From the NCBI GenBank assembly GCA_902788705.1, contig CADALE010000001.1:177911-241910 (forward strand): 64,000 nucleotides of DNA, given 5' to 3'. The translations under genes and the position numbers were made by a program. Below are positions 43,874 to 52,856 of this stretch, piece by piece (positions within the stretch are counted from its first letter, which is position 1; every line of letters starts with the position of its first letter). This DNA is from an uncultured Coriobacteriaceae bacterium. Its GTDB lineage: Bacteria; Actinomycetota; Coriobacteriia; Coriobacteriales; Atopobiaceae. The notes under the pieces are model-generated. The model was not told the DNA's origin. It was given only the letters and a program-made list of their open reading frames with translations, and ran no database searches.

Positions 43874-45202
43874 ATGGAGCGGTATGATGCCTACAAAGAT
43901 TCAAGTGTCAAATGGATTGGCATGGTCCCAGAGAAATGGGGTGTGCTCTATCCGAAGAAGCTATTCTCGCTCAGAAAAGAGCGAGCGTTGCCAGAAGATG
44001 TGCAGCTAACCGCCTCCCAAAAGAACGGCATAGTAACTCAAGAAGAATACACACGTCTTGAAAACCAGCGTGTTGTCCAGGTAATAACGGGTGAGGACAT
44101 TCTAAAACATGTTGAAGCTGGTGACTTTGTCATAAGCATGCGCAGCTTTCAAGGCGGGCTCGAGTACAGCACGATAAGCGGAAAGATAAGCTCGGCGTAT
44201 GTAATGCTATACGCAACCGATCGAGAGATGGTTTGCGATGGGTATTACAAGCATCTGTTTAAGTCAACTGAGTATATTCAAGCGTTGCAGTCAACCTCAA
44301 ATCTCGTAAGAGACGGGCAAGCTCTTCGTTATGCCAATTTCGTTCAAGTCTACTTGCCACATCCTCCGATAAGCGAGCAGCGAGCTATCGCCGACTACCT
44401 CGACGCCAAGACCGCAGAGATCGATGCGCTCGTCGCGGACTGCGAGCGGGAGGTTGGGCTGCTGCAGGAGTACCGCAAGGCGGTCATCTCAGAGGCCGTC
44501 ACCAAGGGTCTCGACCCCGACGCGCCCATGAAGGACTCCGGCATCGAGTGGATAGGCGAGATTCCTAAAAAATGGTCAATAGATAGATTATCCAGCTGTA
44601 TTGTATCAATCAGCAGCGGCGTTAGTGTAAATGGGGCTGCTTATCCCGCGGCCGATAATGAGCTTGGTGTGTTGAAGACCAGCTCTGTCTACCATGACAT
44701 CTTTACAGCAACTGAGAATAAGCAGGTCAACCTAGACGAGGCCGACAGGGTTAAATGTCCCGTAGTAGCAAATAGGCTGATAGTCAGTAGAATGAATACA
44801 CCCGAATGGGTCGGTGCTTGCGGCTATGTAGAGAGGGACTTCCCTAATCTTTTTCTGCCGGATCGTTTGTGGCAAATCGAAATAGGCAATAAAGCATCAT
44901 GCAAGTATGTCTATTACTGGCTTCAGAGCAGGGGTGTTAAGTCTTGGATTAGTGTTATTGCTGTAGGTACAAGTGGAAGCATGAAGAATATCGCGCAGAG
45001 GGAATTTGCTCAGTTGCCTATCGCATTACCGCCTTTGGATGAACAGATAGAGATAGTAGAATGCCTTGAGGCCAAGACTGTCGAAATCGATGCCCTTGTC
45101 GAGGCCAAGCAGACCATGGTCGGCAAGCTGCGCGAATACCGGCGTTCGCTCGTATCTGAAGCCGTGACCGGCAAGTTCAAGGTTCCTGGGGTTGATGAAT
45201 AA
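43874..45202 (+). CDS. hsdS: Type I restriction-modification specificity subunit HsdS (442 aa)
   Basis: Two target-recognition domains (residues about 8-165 and 228-385), each followed by a conserved helical spacer (ADYLDAKTAEIDALVAD and ECLEAKTVEIDALVEAK). The start YDAYKDSSVKWIGMVPEKW and the mid-protein KDSGIEWIGEIPKKW are the matching entry points. The recognition domains are clearly AT-richer than the spacers, which fits domain exchange. The last base of its stop is the first of the next start codon. Confidence 0.95.
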   Translation: MERYDAYKDSSVKWIGMVPEKWGVLYPKKLFSLRKERALPEDVQLTASQKNGIVTQEEYTRLENQRVVQVITGEDILKHVEAGDFVISMRSFQGGLEYSTISGKISSAYVMLYATDREMVCDGYYKHLFKSTEYIQALQSTSNLVRDGQALRYANFVQVYLPHPPISEQRAIADYLDAKTAEIDALVADCEREVGLLQEYRKAVISEAVTKGLDPDAPMKDSGIEWIGEIPKKWSIDRLSSCIVSISSGVSVNGAAYPAADNELGVLKTSSVYHDIFTATENKQVNLDEADRVKCPVVANRLIVSRMNTPEWVGACGYVERDFPNLFLPDRLWQIEIGNKASCKYVYYWLQSRGVKSWISVIAVGTSGSMKNIAQREFAQLPIALPPLDEQIEIVECLEAKTVEIDALVEAKQTMVGKLREYRRSLVSEAVTGKFKVPGVDE

Positions 45203-46116
45203 TGGCTCTATTCTCGAGACGGCTCGGCTACAGCCAAGCTCGCAAGGCTTTGCAGCTTGAATGCATGGACGACGAGCTGCGAATGGCGGTGTACAACGTT
45301 ATCTTCGATTGGTTGGCCGATTACTACTCCAATAAAGTGTCATATAGTGTTTGTCGCAATCTGTGGTCGGAGCTGTGGCACCTTCCGCTAGACAAGTTCC
45401 CAGAGCCTGATCCCTTGGCGTCGCTAACCATTAATGGGCTGAGGTATAGCCCTGCATTCTTTGAGCAAATGAGAAAGCATCTCCTGAAGGGCCAATGGTT
45501 TACGCCCTATGACCTAATCGAGTTCATAGCAAATCGATATCAGGAGCTCGACAAAGATTTGATGGAGGATAATGAGCTTGAGCCGGTCGCTGACGCTGAC
45601 GATGAAGCGCTGTTGAATGGCTTTGTTGAAGACATTAACGAGGCCCTCATACGAGAGTTATCTGGATACCGACTTGTCGGAACATGCATAGTACCAATCA
45701 CCAACGAGGCCGAGATATCAGCTCTCGAACAATGCCTCTCTGCCCCAGACGTATTCTCTGGCGTTCGGATGCATATGAGTAAGGCTCTCGAACACTACTC
45801 CCTAAAGCCAGAACCAGACTATGCCAACACCATAAAGGAGTCGATCTCCGCAGTTGAGGCAGCCGCTAGAGTTGTTGTAGGGAGCGAGAAGGACACCCTT
45901 GCCGAGGCATTGAAGAAGATGGGCAAGAGGAGAATTGCTCATCCGGCCCTCCTCGACGGCTGGTCGAAGCTATTCGGATTCACGAGCGATGTCGGAGGGA
46001 TAAGACATGCATCCAACACCGAAGACCTGGACGTCGATCCTTCTCTTGCGAAATACATGCTCGTGTCTTGCTCGGCGTTTGCGAACTACCTGATGGAGCT
46101 TGGGCCTCTGGATTGA
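45202..46116 (+). CDS. AbiJ-like abortive-infection family protein (304 aa)
   Basis: The N-terminus LFSRRLGYSQARKALQLECM followed by DDELRMAVYNVI resembles the AbiJ N-terminal domain 4. The C-terminal third (IKESISAVEAAARVVVGSEK, KKMGKRRIAHPALL, GGIRHASN, MLVSCSAFANYL) resembles the HEPN-like effector half of such proteins, with conserved Arg and His residues. It is placed between hsdS and hsdR, overlapping hsdS by one base. A backup toxin guarding the R-M system is the natural reading, from context only. Confidence 0.7.
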   Translation: MALFSRRLGYSQARKALQLECMDDELRMAVYNVIFDWLADYYSNKVSYSVCRNLWSELWHLPLDKFPEPDPLASLTINGLRYSPAFFEQMRKHLLKGQWFTPYDLIEFIANRYQELDKDLMEDNELEPVADADDEALLNGFVEDINEALIRELSGYRLVGTCIVPITNEAEISALEQCLSAPDVFSGVRMHMSKALEHYSLKPEPDYANTIKESISAVEAAARVVVGSEKDTLAEALKKMGKRRIAHPALLDGWSKLFGFTSDVGGIRHASNTEDLDVDPSLAKYMLVSCSAFANYLMELGPLD

Positions 46117-46126
46117 GGGGCTAGAA

Positions 46127-49100
46127 ATGAGTGAGGTCATGCCAGCGCAACCCAAAGCTACTGTGGAATACGATACAGTTACCGCTCCAAAGACCACCGA
46201 GAAGGTCTTCGAGGACGACGTGGAGGCCATGCTCGGCCTTGCCGGATGGAGGACCTTCGGCAGCAACGCTGAAGCGCAGACCGACTACGATCGCAAACTC
46301 GCCCTGAAGGTGGACTCGCTAATAGGCTTCGTGCAGGAGACACAGCCCGAGGAATGGGCAAAGATCGAGGGGCTATACGGCTCGCACACGCAGGAGCGGT
46401 TCCTGAAGCGCCTGTGCGACGAGCTTGAGCCCCACGACGAGCGCGGCGGCGTGGTCAACGTGCTGCGCCACGGCATCCGCATGGCGCCGGGAGCGCAGTT
46501 CCGCCTGTGCTACTTCCGCCCAGCCACGGAGAAGAACCCCGACGCTTGGAAGCGCTATCGCGCCAACCGCTTCGAGGTGGTGAGGCAGCTGCGCTACGGC
46601 ACGATGGCTGACGACGCGAACAACTCGGTGGACGTGGTGTTGTTCCTCAACGGCATCCCCGTTGTGACCATGGAGCTCAAGAACAACCTCACGGGCCAGC
46701 GCACCGAGCATGCCGTGAAGCAGTACAAGACCGACCGCAGCCCGAAGGAGCTGCTGTTCAAGGCGAACCGGCGCGCCATCGTGCACTTCGCGCTGGACTC
46801 AGAGACCGTGGAGATGTGCACGTGGCTCGCAAACGGCAAGTCGTTCTTCCTGCCGTTCAACAAGGGCAACGGCAAGAACGGCGCCGGCAACCCGCCAAAC
46901 CCCAATGGCTACCGCACCGAGTACCTGTACCGCGAGATCCTGGCCCCCGACAGCCTGCTGGACATAATCCAGCGCTTCGTGCGCGTGGAGTACGACCCCG
47001 ACACGCACGTGATGAAGCGTGTCATCTTCCCGCGCTTCCACCAGCTCGACGCCGTGCGCAAGCTCGTGGCGGACGCCAAGGCAAGCGGCGCCGGCAAGAG
47101 CTACCTGATCCAGCACTCGGCGGGCAGCGGCAAGTCGAACTCGATCGCATGGCTGGCGCACCACCTGCAGTCGCTGCACGACGAGAACGACGACCCCGTC
47201 TTCGACACCGTGGTGATCCTCACCGACCGGCGAAACCTCGACGCGCAGCTCTCCGAGACCATCGACGCCGTGGAGCACAAACGCGGCGTGGTCGTGCGCA
47301 TCCGCGAGGAGGACGGCTCGGCCGGCCTTCGCGAGGCGCTGAACTCCGGCGCGCAGATCATCACGAGCACCATCCAGAAGTTCCCCTACATCTGCAGCGA
47401 GACCAAGGTCTCAGGCCGGAAGTTCGCCGTCATCATCGACGAGGCGCACAGCTCGCAGTCGGGCAAGGCAAATGCAAAGATGAAGATGGCGCTCATCGAC
47501 CGCGACCTTGACCCCGACGAGCCCTGGGACGACGAGGACGAGCTCGCCAAGGAGATGAAGGCACAGGGGACGATCCCGAACCTGAGCTTCTTTGCCTTCA
47601 CTGCGACGCCGAAGGCGGCGACGCTCGAGGTCTTCGGCACGCGCGACGAGCAGTGCAAACGAGACGCTGACGGCATCCTCATCCCGCGACCCTTCCACCT
47701 TTACTCGATGAAGCAGGCCATCGACGAGGGCTTCATCCTGGACGTGCTCGAGAACTACACCTGCTTCGAGAGCTATTTCAAGCTGGTGAAGACCATAGCC
47801 GACGACCCAAAGTACAAGGAGATGAAGGCCAACCGGGCCCTGATGGGCATCGTCGACTGGAACCCCGCCATGATCGGGCAGAAGGCGCAGATCATCGTGG
47901 AGCACTTCATGAACGACGTGGAGGGCGTGCTCGACCACCACTCCAAGGCCATGGTCGTCACCTGGAGCCGCCCGATGGCCTACCGGCTCTACCTCACCAT
48001 GGCAGAGTACATCAAGCAGCAGAGATACGCCTGCCAGGTCATGGTGGCCTTCTCCGGCAAGCTCGACGTGGACGGCGAGGAGGTCACCGAGGCCAAGGTG
48101 AACGGCGTGCCCGAGACGCGCACGGCCGAGCTCTTCGACTCGGACGAGAAGCGCATCATCGTGTGCGCCAACAAGTTCCAGACCGGCTTCGACCAGCCGA
48201 AGCTCTGCGCGATGTACGTGGACAAGATGCTCACGGGCGTGGCAGCCGTGCAGACGCTCAGCCGCCTGAACCGCACGTGCTCGATACCGGGCAAGCGCAC
48301 CTTCGTGGTGGACTTCGCCAACGACTGGGAAACCATACGGGCGAGCTTCTCGGACTACTACGAGGCCACGCAGCTTGACGCCGCGACCGACCCGGACGTC
48401 ATCTACAACCTGCAAGAGCGGCTGGACGGCTACCGCGTGTACGACGCAACCGAGGTCGAGGCCGTCGCTTCCGTCTACTTCGACGAGCCCGATCCGAGCG
48501 CGGTGCTGCGAAAGATAGAGCCGAAGCTGCAGCCTGCGGTCGACAGATGGTGCGCTCTCGACGACACCCCCAAACGCGAGTTCAAAGCGCTACTGCGCAA
48601 ATTCCTGCGATCGTACTCGTTCATCACGCAGATGATCAGCTTGGGCGACGAGGACCTGCACCGCCTGTTCGTCTACGCAGGCTTCCTGGTGAAGAAGCTC
48701 TTCCTGGATACGGGCAGTACCCCCGACCTGCGCGACAAGGTGGAGCTGGAGTACCTGCGCATCGAGGACAAGGGCACCCAGGCCATAAAGCTTGAGAGCA
48801 CCGAGCTGCACAACGGCGGCGCGAACGCCGGCGTGGCCAAAGATGAGGAAGAGGAGCGCCTGAGCGTGCTCATCGATCACCTTAACGAGGCCTTCGGTGC
48901 CGAGTGGACCGAGGCTGACAGGATCATCAAGGCGTGCGCCGACAAGATCTGTGAGGACGAGGAGTTCGTGGCCAAGGCGCGCACCAACAGCATGGGCGAC
49001 CTGCGTGCCATCTTCGGCGATGTGATGATGCGGGCGCTCGCTGCCATCCTCTCGGACAGCGAGGACATGTACCGGACCTTCAGCGAGAACCCTGACGCCT

Positions 49101-49168
49101 ACATGAGAATCATGGATAACGACTTGCTGCCCATCGTGTACCGGCGCTGCAACTCGGATGAGGAATAG
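46127..49168 (+). CDS. hsdR: Type I restriction-modification endonuclease subunit HsdR (1013 aa)
   Basis: N-terminal nuclease domain with D169 (SVDVVLFLNG) and E183-L-K185 (TMELKN) of the PD-(D/E)XK site. SF2 translocase: Walker A SAGSGKS at 331-337, DEAH at 438-441, FAFTATPK, and motif VI QTLSRLNRTC. C-terminal helical region completes normal length. GAGGGG precedes ATG 46127. All motifs are intact, so the system should be active. Confidence 0.95.
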   Translation: MSEVMPAQPKATVEYDTVTAPKTTEKVFEDDVEAMLGLAGWRTFGSNAEAQTDYDRKLALKVDSLIGFVQETQPEEWAKIEGLYGSHTQERFLKRLCDELEPHDERGGVVNVLRHGIRMAPGAQFRLCYFRPATEKNPDAWKRYRANRFEVVRQLRYGTMADDANNSVDVVLFLNGIPVVTMELKNNLTGQRTEHAVKQYKTDRSPKELLFKANRRAIVHFALDSETVEMCTWLANGKSFFLPFNKGNGKNGAGNPPNPNGYRTEYLYREILAPDSLLDIIQRFVRVEYDPDTHVMKRVIFPRFHQLDAVRKLVADAKASGAGKSYLIQHSAGSGKSNSIAWLAHHLQSLHDENDDPVFDTVVILTDRRNLDAQLSETIDAVEHKRGVVVRIREEDGSAGLREALNSGAQIITSTIQKFPYICSETKVSGRKFAVIIDEAHSSQSGKANAKMKMALIDRDLDPDEPWDDEDELAKEMKAQGTIPNLSFFAFTATPKAATLEVFGTRDEQCKRDADGILIPRPFHLYSMKQAIDEGFILDVLENYTCFESYFKLVKTIADDPKYKEMKANRALMGIVDWNPAMIGQKAQIIVEHFMNDVEGVLDHHSKAMVVTWSRPMAYRLYLTMAEYIKQQRYACQVMVAFSGKLDVDGEEVTEAKVNGVPETRTAELFDSDEKRIIVCANKFQTGFDQPKLCAMYVDKMLTGVAAVQTLSRLNRTCSIPGKRTFVVDFANDWETIRASFSDYYEATQLDAATDPDVIYNLQERLDGYRVYDATEVEAVASVYFDEPDPSAVLRKIEPKLQPAVDRWCALDDTPKREFKALLRKFLRSYSFITQMISLGDEDLHRLFVYAGFLVKKLFLDTGSTPDLRDKVELEYLRIEDKGTQAIKLESTELHNGGANAGVAKDEEEERLSVLIDHLNEAFGAEWTEADRIIKACADKICEDEEFVAKARTNSMGDLRAIFGDVMMRALAAILSDSEDMYRTFSENPDAYMRIMDNDLLPIVYRRCNSDEE

Positions 49169-49175
49169 GAGCCGA

Positions 49176-50405
49176 ATGAACTGCTTCAACGGCGCATACG
49201 CTTTCCAAGCTTTCCCCGCCCATCTCAAGGCCATGAAGAAGAAGATCGCTGAGCTGAGTGCCAAAGAAATGGACAGCACAGACAGGGATGCTTGGGTTGA
49301 CTACTTCTGCTCGGAATACGAGATTGACCTCGTCGTTATGTATCCCGAGTCAAAGGACATCGACATCTCAGAGAAGACTGTGCAGGAATACAACACCTGG
49401 TATCAAATCAGCAGGGACGAGCCAAAGTTCTTCGACAGACCGGGTTATAAGGTCACGTGCAAAGTCCCGTTCTCCGGCGACCCAGGTCTCTTCGAGCTGC
49501 AGCCAAACCCGCACACCATGGGCGCCTATGAAGTTGACCGCATCATAAAACCGGGCAAGGACGGCATCGGATACCTCGTATTGTCATACGAGCTGTTGGA
49601 GAGGGATGCAAGCGCGGAAGGCATCGAAGCCCATTTCTCGCAAGAGATCGGTGCGATACACACAGAGGTGGAGAAAGTCAACACCGAGGCCCGCCGATTC
49701 AACGAGACGATACGCGGCGAAGTGGAGAAGGCAATTGACGAGCGCATACGACAAGTTGATAAGTTTGCCAGGATACGTCAAGGCCTGAACATACCCCTCA
49801 ACAGGGTTGAAGGAGCGCCGATGGCCCGCCCCGTTCCACTGCCCAAGAGGAAGCTGTGCTTTAGCAAGCCGGTACCGAACACAAGAGGCGAAGCAAGCTG
49901 CAGTATCACCGATGTGGACTACGAGGCCATTAATGCAGTGATCAGCGACTGCGGGGCCCTCATGGAGCAGGCACCCTCTTCTTTCTCGAGCCTCGACGAA
50001 GAGCAGCTGCGTGACTACCTAAGAGGAATGCTTGGGACGCATTACGACAACGTGACGGGAGAAACCTTCCGCAACAGGGGCAAGACGGACATCCATATCC
50101 CCTTTGGCGACCACGTCGCGTACATCGCCGAATGCAAGATATGGCATGGGAAGAAGGCATTCCTATCGGCCATCGAACAGCTCTTCTCCTATTCCACTTG
50201 GCGAGACACGAAGGTCAGCGTCATCATCTTCAACAAGGAGAACAAGAGCTTCGAGAACGTACTGGAAAGCATTCAGGGTGCTCTCGACGAGCATGCCATT
50301 CGAGCCAGGAGCATTAAGCGGGGGCAATGGTATTGCGAGATACAGAACGCCGAGGATGAACGCGTGATGCATGTGACCGTACAGGCGTTCAACCTGCACG
50401 CTTAG
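49176..50405 (+). CDS. Predicted PD-(D/E)XK nuclease with N-terminal helical/sensor region (409 aa)
   Basis: The C-terminal domain (about 280-400) has D305 in KTDIHIPFGD and E319-C-K321 in YIAECKIW, a PD-(D/E)XK active site with Q338 downstream (AIEQLFSY). Residues 1-140 form an unknown domain with aromatic-rich parts (YNTWYQ, KFFDRPGYKVTCKVPF). Residues 145-205 are a helical, coiled-coil-like stretch. GGAG precedes ATG 49176, 7 bp after hsdR, so it belongs to the operon. Likely a second nuclease of the defence island; its trigger is unknown. Confidence 0.6.
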   Translation: MNCFNGAYAFQAFPAHLKAMKKKIAELSAKEMDSTDRDAWVDYFCSEYEIDLVVMYPESKDIDISEKTVQEYNTWYQISRDEPKFFDRPGYKVTCKVPFSGDPGLFELQPNPHTMGAYEVDRIIKPGKDGIGYLVLSYELLERDASAEGIEAHFSQEIGAIHTEVEKVNTEARRFNETIRGEVEKAIDERIRQVDKFARIRQGLNIPLNRVEGAPMARPVPLPKRKLCFSKPVPNTRGEASCSITDVDYEAINAVISDCGALMEQAPSSFSSLDEEQLRDYLRGMLGTHYDNVTGETFRNRGKTDIHIPFGDHVAYIAECKIWHGKKAFLSAIEQLFSYSTWRDTKVSVIIFNKENKSFENVLESIQGALDEHAIRARSIKRGQWYCEIQNAEDERVMHVTVQAFNLHA

Positions 50406-50427
50406 CAAAGAGTCGAGGTACATCACA

Positions 50428-50883
50428 GTGGACAAGGCACAGGAACTTAGCAGCATTATCGGCGAGATTTACGAACTCACTAACAGACTCGAGGCGATGT
50501 ATCCGGGAAGACACTTCACGCCAGACGGCCATCTTGTAGGCAGCATCGGAGAGGTTCACGCAGCAGAGAGATACGGGCTAAAGCTATTCCGTGCCGATTG
50601 GAAAGCCCATGACGGTGAGGCGCCAGACGGGCGGCTCGTTCAGATAAAGACGACGCAAAGGAACTCGGTCGGTATCAGCGAAAAGCCTGACTATCTCATA
50701 GTCCTGCATATTGATGAAAACGGCAGGTTGGAGGAGATCTACAACGGTCCTGGCGAACGAGTATGGAGCCTGTTCGAGGGCCGAAAACCACCCAAGAATG
50801 GGCAGTACCAGATTTCGCTTTCAAAGCTCAAGGAATTCGACAAGGGCGTACAACCAGACGAAAAGATACCTGCTCTCAGCTAG
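50428..50883 (+). CDS. DUF6998-like putative PD-(D/E)XK protein (151 aa)
   Basis: The core GRHFTPDGHLVGSIGEVHAA (E42), followed by PDGRLVQIKTTQ (QIK near residues 72-74), has the E...D...QxK order of small PD-(D/E)XK nucleases. Start is GTG 50428 with GAGG upstream. It is the last gene of the R-M operon, 22 bp after the preceding nuclease-like gene. Function unproven; similar proteins accompany restriction systems. Confidence 0.6.
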   Translation: MDKAQELSSIIGEIYELTNRLEAMYPGRHFTPDGHLVGSIGEVHAAERYGLKLFRADWKAHDGEAPDGRLVQIKTTQRNSVGISEKPDYLIVLHIDENGRLEEIYNGPGERVWSLFEGRKPPKNGQYQISLSKLKEFDKGVQPDEKIPALS

Positions 50884-50986
50884 GCAAACCCGCAACTTGT
50901 GACACGCTGCGACGATGTCCGTACCGGTAAAGGTGCGGGCATTGTTCGTCTCTGCCCGTCTGGACCAACGAAAGGCAGGACGGAAC

Positions 50987-51608
50987 ATGGACGGTGAGAC
51001 CAATGGCGGCCAGGAAGCCACGCAGGGTGCGCAGGACGCGTCGCAACAGCAGGGCCAGGAGCAGCAGGAAATGCAGCAGGGCCAGTCGCAGGTAGGCGGC
51101 GAAGCTTCCGACTACGAGAAGGTCATCGCCGAGCGCGACGAGAAGATCGCCTCCCTGGAAGCCCAGGTGGCCGAGGCGGCGAAGAACGCCGAGACGGCCG
51201 AGAAGCTGCGCGGCGAGATCGCCGAGCTCAAGGCCCAAGGCGAGAGCGACCGGATCGACTTCAAGCTGCAGCTCGCGGGCGTGCGCAACGTCAAAGCTGC
51301 ACGTGCCCTTCTCGCAGACCACGGCAATTTGGAGCTTGGCCAATGCGAGCGCGGGCTATAGCGCCCGCGCCTTCTCGCTAAAGACGTGCCAGAGGGCACG
51401 TCTTCTTAACGCTCGAAGTGTGGACAAGCTCAAGGAGGCAGAGCCCTGGCTCTTCGAGGCTTCTGGCAAGCACGCCAAGGGCGGCAACGCCGGCTCCGGC
51501 ACGACCGGGCTCCCCAACGCGGGCGCGGCCAGCGACGAGGGCAAGACGCTCAAGCACTGGCGCGAGATCGCGGGCTTCACCGACGACGATTCCGACAAGA
51601 AGAACTAG
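50987..51608 (+). pseudogene. Prophage scaffold-type (GP20-like) gene, disrupted
   Basis: Residues 1-110 (Gln-rich head, then EKVIAERDEKIASLEAQVAE coiled coil and RNVKAARALLADH) match phage minor-structural/scaffold proteins. The frame is then lost at about 51328. About 90 bp containing two hairpins follow, and the C-terminal part resumes in another frame (VDKLKEAEPWLFEASGK to TAG at 51606). So the gene is broken by a small structured insert. The region lies directly downstream of the R-M operon. Confidence 0.7.
51345..51404. repeat. Two hairpins inside the disrupted scaffold gene
   Basis: GCGCGGGC pairs with GCCCGCGC (51349-51370), extended outward by GCGAG/CTCGC. AAGACGTGCC pairs perfectly with GGCACGTCTT (51381-51404) around AGAG. 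Together they make up most of the extra DNA that splits the scaffold gene. Confidence 0.8.
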
Positions 51609-51625
51609 ACCAGGAGGGCTGAACA

Positions 51626-51799
51626 ATGCCTAACAGCATCGCATTCGCACAGAACTACACCGCAGTCATCGACGAGGTGAACCAGAGGGCGTCCGTCTCG
51701 GGCGTGCTCAACTCCAGCCGCCGCATGGTGCGCGCGGGCCACAACGCAAAGGAGATCCTCATCCCCAAAACCTCCTTCACGGGGCTCGGGGACTGGTAG
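51626..51799 (+). CDS. Truncated phage major capsid-type protein (57 aa)
   Basis: AGGAGG precedes ATG 51626. The product begins MPNSIAFAQNYTAVIDEVNQ and carries RRMVRAGHNAKEILIPK, the usual N-terminal part of a phage coat protein that follows the scaffold gene. It stops at 51797 after GLGDW, where intact proteins run on for more than 200 residues. A deletion breakpoint therefore lies at about 51795. Confidence 0.6.
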   Translation: MPNSIAFAQNYTAVIDEVNQRASVSGVLNSSRRMVRAGHNAKEILIPKTSFTGLGDW

Positions 51800-51958
51800 C
51801 GTTGGTAAAGCTGAGGCAATCAGACCTACGCCATTGAAGGATTTAGGACGGCTTTCATATGGCGATTTGTGGAGACTGTCGCGAAGTATGTCCAAAAGAG
51901 AACTGGTGCGTGACCATGGCACGCACCGTTGCTCAGCATTTCTCGCAGCGTTTAGCGG

Positions 51959-52320
51959 CTAGCCGACGCTGGCAAGCACGGCCTCTGCCTCTGCAACGTC
52001 TGCCTTTGTGTACTCCCAATCAAAGCCGCTTGCATCGGTGAGGATGACAACCGAATCGTCCCCCTGGTTCTTGAACTGCAGGTGCTCCACGAAGCCCTCG
52101 TCACCGTAATCAATCGTCAGGCCACTATCCAAATCACCCGAGCAAGGCAATACCATGTAGCCCGAGTCGTTCGTGCCAAAGTAGCGATGCCCACTACAAA
52201 GAAGCCGAGCGCCCTCTGCCCGGCTGGCATCGCGTCCCACGCGAGCGCCATGTAGGCCGCTACGGCCGCGCCGGCCGCCGTGAGTATCCAGATGTTCGAC
52301 TTCGCCCAGAGCCCCTTCAT
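51959..52320 (-). pseudogene. Frameshifted small membrane protein gene
   Basis: From ATG 52320 the frame encodes a helix (NIWILTAAGAAVAAYMALAW) and a second one (ALGFFVVGIA). Near 52185 the sense moves to another frame (FGTNDSGYMVLPCSGDLDSG to VLASVG and TAG at 51959), which is clearly protein-like and begins where the first fades. One indel explains it. No family recognised; the spacer 51800-51958 holds nothing recognisable. Confidence 0.55.
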
Positions 52321-52856
52321 GCGTGACCTCGCTTGCAAAGACCATCCGATACGCTGACCGGTAATCACTCTACGGCTCGCGGCGGGCATCATCAACACTC
52401 AATCCAGGTGCGAGTGCCTCTCGGTTAGAAATTGCGGCGTCCGCCTCCTTTGCGTCATGCCGATCCCTGGCCAAGCACATGCCTTCTAAACATAGTTCTT
52501 TTCAAAGACCGTCCATACAAATTGACGAGTGGCGGGCTTAATGCGTATCCGGAGAACCTGCCTCCGTTGCTTCGTGTGTTGGAAGCCTGGGGGTTCCCAA
52601 AGATTTGGGATTCGGGAGAGAAGGCGCCAGTTGCTCAGCTGCTGCTATAGCGTCAGGGGGCGGCGAGCGATGGAGGACTAGGTCCCGACTATGCGGCTTT
52701 TCTCGGACAATCGGTGTCTTGTGTCGAAGTTAACGTGCGTGGCGCCTGAGCCAACCCTCCTTCGCGAGCCAAATGAACCGTCCCCTTGACTCGAAACGCC
52801 TCCCCGACGCGCTATCATCGGGTGCGAGGGTACGGCACGCGGCTTTGGGGGCGGCC
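52321..52856. other. 536-bp region without a supported gene
   Basis: A short open frame at 52432-52650 (ending PPLLRVLEAWGFPKIWDSGE) has no ribosome-binding site and weak coding character apart from that tail, so it may be another 3' remnant. An ATG at 52773 opens the frame of the following kinase but lacks a ribosome-binding site. The region appears to be the far edge of the mobile island. Confidence 0.4.

Noticed and set aside
52432..52650. 72-residue plus-strand frame
   Set aside because: Start region is not protein-like and lacks a ribosome-binding site; at most its tail is a gene remnant.
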